The notes beneath the pieces are model-generated. The model was not told the DNA's origin. It saw only the letters and a list, made by a program, of their open reading frames with translations, and did not search any database. DNA of 16,540 nucleotides. Source: Chrysochromulina tobinii (lineage: Eukaryota > Haptophyta > Prymnesiales > Chrysochromulinaceae). The stretch lies in NCBI GenBank assembly GCA_001275005.1, contig JWZX01001079.1:1-16540 (forward strand), written 5' to 3'. The translations under genes and the position numbers were made by a program. Shown here in pieces: positions 7,491-13,654 of this stretch (position 1 is its first letter; each line of letters begins with the position of its first letter).

Positions 7491-8711
7491 ATGCCCCGAC
7501 CACCGCCACCGCCGGCTATGGACGTCGAGGACATCCTCGTGCGCATGCGGCAGATGCTCAAGAAGCGTGGTGCGGTGGGCATCAGGGGACTGACGAGAAA
7601 CTTTCAGATCTGCGACACCGACAAATCGGAGAAGCTCAACCTCGCCGAGTTGACTAAATGCGTCAACTTGTGCAAGCTCGACCTCTCGCAAGAGGAGGTC
7701 CGCGCACTGCACCGCCATTTCGATTCGTCCGGCGACGGACTGGTGAGCTTCGACGAGTTCGTCAAGACAGTGCGCGGTCGGATGAGCGAGCCACGCAAGA
7801 AGCTCGTGATCAAGTGCTTTGAGGCTCTCGACCAGGCAGGCGACGGCAACGGCCAGCTGTCGGTGGCCGACTTGAAGCCGTACTTCAACGTCGAGCACGA
7901 TCCTCGCTTCCTCACGGGCGAGAAGACGGCACACGAGCTCCTCCAGGAGTTTGTCGACGGGTTCGAGCGAGGCCAGGGAGGCGGAGACGGCGTCATCGGC
8001 ATCGACGAGTGGATCGGCTATTATGAGGAGCTGTCAGCGGGGATCGACGACGACGACTACTTCGGTGTGATGCTAGTGAACGCGTGGAGTGCACTGAAGA
8101 AAAAAGGGCCGAATGGCGAGGAGGTGCCAGCCATCCAGTATGTGTGCGAGGGCGACATCGACGTGCTCGAGCAGATCCTTCGGAAGAACATCTTCCAAAA
8201 GTCGGTCGGTACGAATGAGGTGCGTGCGCTGAAGGAGACGTTCAAGCGCTTTGACCAGGACAATAGCGGCGAGGTCAACTTTCGCGAGTTTTGTCGAGCG
8301 ATGGAGTGCTTCGGGCTCTCCGTGTCGCAGCCTGGTCAAAAGGGCTCTGGAGGCGTGCCGCCCGATGTGCTGCGCGGCCTCTTCAACCGTTACAACACTG
8401 ACGGGTCCGAGTGCATCAGCTACCTCGAGTTTACGAGCGGGCTGTTCCAGCGTGAGGCGGAGGCGCGGAGCAGCGACCCCGCGTTCACCACTGGCAACGG
8501 CGCCAATCTCACGCTGCCAAACCTCGTGCGCGACTATGATGCCGTGGCCGCCTCGGCAGCAGGGCTCGCACCACCGCCGCGCTGTATGCCTGACACGCGG
8601 AAATCACCCCTCCTCCGACCCGACGGTAAAGGGGGGAGCCTTGGCAATTACCCAGTGCGGCCCGATCGCGTCGTACGTCCCGAAGAGCGGGCGAAGGGCT
8701 TCTTCCGGTAA
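7491..8711 (+). CDS. Calcyphosin-like EF-hand calcium-binding protein
   Basis: A single uninterrupted frame of 406 residues. ATG 7491 begins MPRPPPPPAM; the ATG at 7518 (residue 10) is an alternative. EF-hand loops lie at 42-53 (DTDKSEKLNLAE), 78-89 (DSSGDGLVSFDE), 114-127 (DQAGDGNGQLSVAD, two residues longer than canonical), about 163-174 (GGGDGVIGIDEW, first ligand missing), 255-266 (DQDNSGEVNFRE) and 302-313 (NTDGSECISYLE). The first four, with GIRGLTRNF before loop 1 and the SAGIDDDDYFGVMLVNAW segment after loop 4, match the calcyphosin/CAPSL layout. The extra C-terminal pair and the basic tail (PVRPDRVVRPEERAKGFFR) go beyond that family's usual about 190-210 residues. It probably senses calcium in the cytosol or cilium. 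Unlike the genes on both sides it has no introns. Confidence 0.88.
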   Translation: MPRPPPPPAMDVEDILVRMRQMLKKRGAVGIRGLTRNFQICDTDKSEKLNLAELTKCVNLCKLDLSQEEVRALHRHFDSSGDGLVSFDEFVKTVRGRMSEPRKKLVIKCFEALDQAGDGNGQLSVADLKPYFNVEHDPRFLTGEKTAHELLQEFVDGFERGQGGGDGVIGIDEWIGYYEELSAGIDDDDYFGVMLVNAWSALKKKGPNGEEVPAIQYVCEGDIDVLEQILRKNIFQKSVGTNEVRALKETFKRFDQDNSGEVNFREFCRAMECFGLSVSQPGQKGSGGVPPDVLRGLFNRYNTDGSECISYLEFTSGLFQREAEARSSDPAFTTGNGANLTLPNLVRDYDAVAASAAGLAPPPRCMPDTRKSPLLRPDGKGGSLGNYPVRPDRVVRPEERAKGFFR

Positions 8712-9165
8712 CGGAGAGGAGCGGAGTCAGTCGGTAACCCTAACCGGAAGCGCATACCGCGATGTTCGTCGAGCTGGTTGCCTTATATAAGCTCTGAGTC
8801 TCTGTACACTCTCGGAGCTGCGCCTCGGATCGTAAGAAGTAGCGGGGACTAGTGGTTGAGCTTATAGTTTCAAAATCCGGACTTATAACGTAAAACGTAA
8901 AAGTCAAAACGGCATATCTCGGGATACCGGTTACCGCTTCGTTCGATCGCAATTGTGAATTGACTAGCGTATACGACCGTATTACGTTAATAGCGGGTCC
9001 GAGTGTAGACGCTGCCTGTCGTCTCCCTGCAGGAGGCGTGAGTAGGAGATGCACACATCGGGTGATGACGTGAGGCGCGGTCGAGAGACGTGCCGCAGCT
9101 GCACACCTGTGCGTCTAGAATGATCTTGAATGATCGTGCGCGTCGTCTGGCGGCCGCGGCGTGGG
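8712..9165. other. Convergent intergenic region with TATA-like box and hairpin
   Basis: This lies between the 3' ends of the EF-hand (+) and sulfotransferase (-) genes, so no mRNA promoter is expected. It is AT-richer than its surroundings. It carries GTAACCCTAACC (8732-8743), a two-unit telomere-like motif; TTATATAA at 8783-8790; and right after it a 9-bp stem (AGCTCTGAG 8790-8798 with CTCGGAGCT 8811-8819, one G-U pair, 12-nt loop). I recognise no known RNA here. Confidence 0.45.
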
Positions 9166-12100
9166 TCATTGCCGCAGCGTGACATAGGGCGGCTCATCGT
9201 TGGCGCAGCGGCAGAAGCCGCATGGCACGATCGCCATCAGATCGGCTGGAGGGCGGAGAGTGCCCTCCTTCCCGCGGCACTGGTAGCACGCAGAGGGCAG
9301 GTTGCAGTTGTTTGCACGGCCCGTGTCGCTTCCTAATTTGGCACGGCCCGTGTCGAGCGCGGCCGACTGGTTGTTCCAGAGCTGCTTGAACTCGTGCGGC
9401 AGGTGGTCGATGGTCTTGGCGCACCTGATGAGGGGGTGGGGTGTCGGAGGCCATCAGACGCAATCAGCGGCCATTAGCGGCCATCAGCGGCCATCAGCGG
9501 CCATCAGCGCACTGGTAAGAGTAGACGTTCCACTCGGCCTGCTGGCTGAACCAGCACTGTGCATACTCGGGGTGTCGCGCCATGATGTCTCGTCGGTTGC
9601 GCGCAAATTGGGCACAGTTCCATGCAGTGTAGAGGCCAGTGAAGATCGGGTCGTGGCGCGCGCGCTGGTTGCCCGGGTGCTTGACCACAGAGTCGCCCGT
9701 GACGAAGTGGAACGTGAGCCGCGGCGAGAGCAACGCCATCCGACAGCCCGCGTGCGCATGCAACGCCTGCATCAGGTCCGTTGCGATCATTGAGACGCCC
9801 ACCTGATGAGGGAGGCAATCAGTATGCCATCAGAGAGGCAATCAGCATGCCATCAGAGACGCCCACCTGATGAGGGCTCGCCATCATTCGCCATCATTCG
9901 CCATCATTCGCCATCAATCGTCATCATTCGCCATCATTCGCCATCAATCGTCATCATTCGCCATCATTAGTCATCAATCGTCATCACCATTGTGAAACCG
10001 AGTGAGAGCTGCGGCACCCAGCGGCGCGGGAAGGTCCAACAGTCGTGACCTGGATGGGCGAGGCCCGTCCCACGCCATCCGAGAGCTTGCTCCACGCCGA
10101 AGGTGACGGGAGCGTGCTCGTACTCCTCTCTGATGAAGCTGATTGGAATGTCGGGCATCAGCTGTGCCAACGGGTAGAACGGGTAGGGGGAGGGGCGAGA
10201 GGGAGGGCAGGGGAAGGGGGTGACGAGGAGGGAGGTAACCTCAGGAGCACACCCAAAGCACATCGGGAGCTCATCGGGAGCTCATCGGGAGCTCATCGGG
10301 AGCTCATCGGGAGCTCATCGGGAGCTCATCGGGAGCTCATCGGGAGCTCACCTGCAGCTGACGCGCGAGCTTGAGGTAGAACGGCGCCTGCACGCCAATG
10401 TCGATGTTTGAGTACGTCAGGTGCTCTCCCTCGCCCTTGAGGTAGCCGGCGTACCTGATGAGGGAGGCAATCGGATGCAATCTCCTGAGGGGCGGCGTAA
10501 CTGATGAGGGAGGCTTTTTGATGCGAGCGGCCATCCGAGGCCATCGGTGGCAATCAGCAGGCAAACCACGTACAGGATCATGTTGAGGAAGGGGAGCTTG
10601 GCGTGATGACGGAAGCTCGGGAGCAGCGTCGCGACCGACACGTTGAGCAGCGCGACGGCGAAGCCCTGCTGTGCGCACTGCGGCAGCCGGGCAGCGTCTT
10701 CGGGGAACATGGCGCAGACCACATCGACGCGCACGCCCTGGGTGTTTGCGAGGGCGACGGCGTGCGAGATGGAGGCGATGGTGATCTCTTGCGCGCGCGC
10801 ATGCTCGGCGTCGTGCTCGGAGTAGAACGGGTTGATCACGTGCGTGATCGAGATGTTCTGCGCGCGCCGCGGCGGCGCCGCACGCGCCGCCCACTCGGAG
10901 AACCAATGCTCAGCACGGCGCGGCGGCTCGGGCTGCAGCACGCGCACGACTGGCTGGCGGACGAATTCTTGGGTCCACGCGCCGCAGCAGCGTGGCGGCT
11001 CGGCGCTCGACTTTGCCTCGCGGAGTCGTGTCTCGATGAAGGTCTTGCGCACCTGGACAGAAGGAGGCGCGCCATCAGCGGCAATCAAGGGAGATCGCAC
11101 CTGGACAGAGGGGGCGCGCCATCAGCGGCAATCAAGGGAGATTGCACCTCGTCCGACCAGGCGGAGGTCGTGCCACCGTCCATCGGCGCTGTCGCATTGC
11201 TCTTCTTCTTGGGCTTCGCCTTGAGGGAGAGGGTGAAGGCGCGCTGTACCGAGCTGATGGGTACCTCAAGGAACTCGGCCAACGGCGCCGGGTACCTGAA
11301 GCAAGGGGGGCGCCGTGGTGGGCATGGGTGCCGTTAAGGCGCCGTGGTGGGCATATGCATGCCGTGGCGGGTACTTGAAGCAAGGGGGGCGCAATCAGCG
11401 GCCATCCGCGGCAATCGGCTGTCGTCAGTGGAACTCAGAGGCACTTAGAGACACACAGAGGCACTCAGTGGCACACAGAGGCCGTCAGAGGCCATCAGAG
11501 GCACTCAGTGGCACCCAGAGGCGCTCAGGTGCACTTCGGCGCACCGCTCAGGGCGCAAAAGCATGTCCGTGTAGTTGACGACGCGGTACTCCTCCGCGCG
11601 GAGCATCTGCAGCTGTGAATACATCTGGTCGAGCTGTGACAAGAAGAGGCTCACCTGTGGTTGGCGTAGTGCGTGGCGCCGTGGTGAGCACATGCATGCC
11701 GACGCGTGCACGCGCGCCGTGGTGAGCATGCGCATGCCGACGCGTGCGCTCGCTGTGACATGAGGCGAGGCGAGGCGAGGCGGCTCTCACCTGCTGGATA
11801 TCATCAGAGGTCATCAGGGAGGTCATCAGATGTCATCAGCGAGGCGAGGCGGCTCTCACCTGCTGGATATCATCAGAGGTCATCAGGGAGGTCATCAGAT
11901 GTCATCAGCGAGGCGAGGCGGCTCTCACCTGCTTGTGCAGCTTGAAGGTGCGGCCAGCCCGCCGCCAGATCTTTGGGAGCCCGCGGTTGTTCATCGACAT
12001 GATCGCGTCGATCGGGTCGCGGTACAGCACGATCACCTTGAGCCGCACGCCGAGCAGGTCGCACATGTACACGATGTCCGCCAGGTCGGGGTAGTGGGTT

Positions 12101-12996
12101 CCGTCCTCGGTCTCGTTCGACGAGCGAGAAAAGGGATACGAAAACATCTGGCCTACGGGCTGGAAGGAGCCGTTATTGGATCGGCCGTCCAGCAGCTGGC
12201 CCGCCAGCTGCTGCTGCATCCCGCTGATCCACGAGCAGTGCCGCTGACGCGAGATGCGGAAGCACGTGCGCGCGCAGAAGGCGGGGTGCTTGTGGTGCGA
12301 GTGGGCCTGACGGACCCATTCGGCGAAGGCCTCGAGGGCGGCCCAGAACGTGGCTGGGTCGTGGTGCTTCGGGTCCCACCAGAGCGACTGGAACACCTGC
12401 TCCTGCACCAGCGACATGGGCATCAGCTCGGGCAGCCGCATCATGAGCGCGGTGATGAAGTGGTGGCCTGTGCCCTCGGCGCCGGCGACGAAGACAAGCT
12501 GCCGTTGGCTATCGCTGAGCGGCTTGCTGTGGTCGGCGGGCTGCTGGGGCTTCACGTACGGCCGCCAGAAGGATGTGTCGAGCGGCGTCTCGATGGACGC
12601 GCGCCGCTTCACGACCTCGAGGAAGGCCTCCTGCTGCGCCTCGGCCGAAAGCCGCTGCGGAGGCGGAGGCGGAGGCGGGCTGCTGAGATCGGGCGGCGTT
12701 GGAAACCCGGTGGGCGAGAGGGAGGAGGAAAAGGAAGATGGTGATGATGATGAGGAGGAGCTGATGTGGTCCACGGTTGGGAGCAGAAGCTCGTGCTGCA
12801 GCAGCACGCACGACAGCGCCGCAGCCGAGAGCGACGCGGTCGCGAGCATCATGAGCTTGACGACGCCGAGTGGCGCCTCGCACTCGCGATCGGCGCGACG
12901 GTCGTGGCGGGCATGCTGGGCGGGGAGCAGGCGGCTGGAGGAGGCGGTGGAGGAGGTGGTGGTGGCGGTGGCGGCTGCGTCGGAGAGCGTGGGCAT
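9166..12996 (-). CDS. Type II membrane sulfotransferase-like / glycosyltransferase-like fusion protein
   Basis: Exons in transcript order: 12996-11929, 11654-11545, 11295-11148, 11052-10574, 10454-10352, 10161-9988, 9802-9513 and 9424-9166. They give 876 residues; the stop is TGA at 9168-9166. Residues 1-43 are cytosolic and basic; about 44-66 (GVVKLMMLATASLSAAALSC) form a membrane anchor; then a Ser/Pro stalk. The sulfotransferase-like domain (about 165-430) has LVFVAGAEGTGHHFI in the 5'-phosphosulfate-loop place and LKVIVLYRDPIDAIMS as the 3'-phosphate motif. The second domain (about 508-800) has ISITHVINPFYSEHDAEHAR, LTYSNIDIGV (614-623), HPGHDCW (672-678) and LTFHFVTGD. I recall this pattern from GT-A-like proteins of unknown activity, but am not certain. 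The tail has CxxC pairs at 837/840 and 859/862, plus C831 and C864, suggesting zinc binding. The likely site is the Golgi, sulfating a glycan. Introns are 274, 249, 95, 119, 190, 185 and 88 bp, all GT-AG. Confidence 0.75.
9314..9355 (-). repeat. 15-bp duplication inside an exon, in frame
   Basis: GCACGGCCCGTGTCG at 9314-9328 recurs exactly at 9341-9355, 27 bp apart. On the coding strand it gives DTGRAKLGS followed by DTGRANNCN, so it adds nine codons in frame. It resembles the intron-making duplications in layout but has no AG|GT at its edge and no repeat filler, and is read as protein. Confidence 0.75.
9425..9512 (-). repeat. Sulfotransferase-fusion intron 7, decamer filler
   Basis: On the coding strand the intron runs from CA|GTGCGC (9512) to CCTCATCAG (9425) and the next exon again begins GTGCGC. 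The filler is four to five tandem TGATGGCCGC decamers, then a CTGATTGCG/TCTGATGGCC stretch and a pyrimidine tract. Only the GTGCGC hexamer remains of any duplication. Confidence 0.75.
9803..9987 (-). repeat. Sulfotransferase-fusion intron 6, composite of two units
   Basis: The first part (9987-9867) is made of TGATGGCGAA and TGATGACGAT units and ends in CCTCATCAG. It is followed directly by GTGGGCGTCTC, a copy of the first 11 bases of exon 7. The second part (9866-9803, 64 bp) has GATGGCATGCTGATTGCCTC units and ends in CCTCCCTCATCAG before the real GTGGGCGTCTC of the exon. The inner AG|GT sits at 9867/9866. Confidence 0.85.
10261..10348 (-). repeat. Eight copies of an 11-bp repeat in intron 5
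   Basis: CATCGGGAGCT on the + strand (AGCTCCCGATG on the coding strand) is repeated eight times without change. The array begins at the donor itself: CAG|GTGAGCTCCCGATGAGC, so the donor sequence GTGAGC is nearly one repeat unit. The rest of the intron (10162-10260) is a pyrimidine-rich tract ending TTGGCACAG. Confidence 0.92.
10455..10573 (-). repeat. Sulfotransferase-fusion intron 4, two CCTCATCAG units
   Basis: The donor is CT|GTACGT at 10573. The coding strand reaches GCCTCCCTCATCAG, then TTACGCCGCCCCTCAGG, which resembles the exon 5 start GTACGCCGGCTACCTCAAGG, and then a second GCCTCCCTCATCAG at 10455. The inner near-copy has TT instead of GT, so it looks like a decayed duplicate. Confidence 0.75.
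11053..11147 (-). repeat. Tandem pair of 47/48-bp GT...AG units in intron 3
   Basis: On the coding strand, unit A (11147-11101, 47 bp) and unit B (11100-11053, 48 bp) are near-identical. Each begins GTGC and ATCTCCCTTGATTGCC and ends CTGTCCAG; each by itself is a legal mini-intron. The junction is CAG|GTGC. Exon 4 also starts GTGCGC. The whole 95 bp must be removed to keep frame. Confidence 0.9.
11289..11392 (-). repeat. 25-bp duplicated acceptor in intron 2
   Basis: The 25 bases at 11289-11313 (+ strand CGGGTACCTGAAGCAAGGGG onward) recur at 11368-11392 with one mismatch. The transcript-first copy reads TTCAAGTACCCG, the second TTCAG|GTACCCG and is the acceptor used. Two GCCCACCACGGCGCC elements fill the space. 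Confidence 0.82.
11655..11928 (-). repeat. Intron 1: two identical 69-bp units plus a 136-bp unit
   Basis: In transcript order the intron consists of 11928-11860 and 11859-11791, which are identical over 69 bp, then 11790-11655. All three start GTGAGAGCCGCCTCGCC. The first two end CCAGCAG, the same CAGCAG-like context as the end of exon 1 (CACAAGCAG), and the last ends AACCACAG. Each junction is CAG|GTGAGAG. The last unit also holds two GCATGC...GCTCACCACGGCG elements. The next exon begins GTGAGC. Confidence 0.93.
11675..11737 (-). repeat. GCATGC / GCTCACCACGGCGCC element, two copies (dispersed family)
   Basis: Coding-strand consensus: GCATGC, about 3-4 variable bases, then GCTCACCACGGCGCC. 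Copies here are at 11675-11699 and 11713-11737. Others are at 624-648 (+), 11338-11362 (-), 15137-15160 (-, coding), 15332-15356 (-), 16120-16144 (-) and 16196-16220 (-). All intronic copies have the same orientation as the gene holding them. The tail after GGCGCC is often pyrimidine-rich and leads into the acceptor. Confidence 0.75.
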
Positions 12997-13220
12997 AGAG
13001 GCGGAGCCAAGTCGGTGTGAAGGGGTGAAGAGATTTGTTGAGGGTCACCCCTTTACACACGAGAGCACGAATTACATGTATGGCTCCTCTGCTCAAGAGT
13101 CGCTACGCACGAAGTGTGGTGGCGAACCTTTGATACCGAAGATGCTCGGCAACTGTTTGGGGTTCGCAAGTTAGCATGCGATTATAAGTTGTTGATCGCA
13201 AGTGTTGGAGGATACTTTCC
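12997..13220. other. 5' flank of the sulfotransferase fusion and of the tRNA gene
   Basis: This short region must hold the promoter of the minus-strand sulfotransferase fusion. No clear TATA box is seen on that strand near 13000. ATTATAAG at 13181-13188 lies about 35 bp before the tRNA and may help position Pol III, as TATA-like elements do in some protists. I see no gene in it. Confidence 0.35.
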
Positions 13221-13293
13221 TTCCCTATAGTCTAGTTGGTTAGGATAACCCGCTTTCACCGGGTCGACCTGGGTTCGAGTCCCAGTGGGGAAA
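13221..13293 (+). tRNA. tRNA-Glu (anticodon UUC)
   Basis: A full cloverleaf can be drawn: acceptor 13221-13227 (TTCCCTA) with 13286-13292 (TGGGGAA); D stem GTCT/GGAT; anticodon stem ACCCG/CGGGT around loop CTTTCAC, anticodon TTC; T stem CTGGG (13269-13273) and CCCAG (13281-13285) around TTCGAGT. The B box GGTTCGAGTCC is intact. Position 13293 (A) is the discriminator. CCA is not encoded, as expected for a eukaryote. A run of A continues to 13301 on the coding strand. The first TTTT downstream is at 13323-13326 and is a weak candidate Pol III terminator. Confidence 0.93.
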
Positions 13294-13368
13294 AAAAAAA
13301 ACTTGCTTCCTTTGTCAACCTCTTTTGCACCTGTCCGGATCCGACGAGTCCCAGTGGGTCCGGATCCG
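13276..13368 (+). repeat. Duplicated tRNA 3' fragment within a short direct repeat
   Basis: CGAGTCCCAGTGGG of the tRNA T-arm/acceptor (13276-13289) recurs at 13345-13358. The second copy is enclosed by GTCCGGATCCG at 13333-13343 and 13358-13368. No complete tRNA can be folded around it. Confidence 0.75.
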
Positions 13369-13654
13369 TGCGAAATGACGCGCCCCGGGCGGCCTCCCCG
13401 CCCCCGCGCCCCCGGGTGCGGGCGGTGGGCCCGCCCCCGCGTTGGGGTCGTGGCTCGTGCCGCGCCGCGGGGGGAACCATGCCGCATGCGGGGATGGGGG
13501 AACTCTTACTAAACCGGGCGGCGTGGGATCTAGAGCATCTTTGGCCCGTTCGATTACGATTTCGTCCTATAAGTATCACCAAAACAATGCGCAGCATGCG
13601 TGTATGGGGCACGGTAGCCGCGACGCCCCTCGTGTGTCCTCTGAGTCCACCTTC
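13294..13654. other. Region between tRNA-Glu and the PX-PH gene 3' end
   Basis: Apart from the tRNA-fragment repeat, this holds a very GC-rich stretch (13380-13450) rich in CCCGGG, CGCCCCC and GGGCCC, then the 3' flank of the minus-strand PX-PH gene. I see no reading frame with recognisable protein content and no further RNA gene. Confidence 0.45.

Noticed and set aside
8732-8743. Telomere-like GTAACCCTAACC as a second telomeric insertion.
   Set aside because: Fewer than two units and no flanking duplication; it may be chance.
10603-11337. Plus-strand open frame of 244 codons.
   Set aside because: It lies opposite exons 3-4 of the sulfotransferase fusion and crosses their introns; no family resemblance.
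11830-12744. Plus-strand open frame opposite the sulfotransferase exon.
   Set aside because: It is a GC-driven shadow; the minus strand has recognisable motifs, a membrane anchor and frame-consistent splices.
13345-13358. A second tRNA gene or pseudogene.
   Set aside because: Only 14 nt match and no arms can be folded around them.
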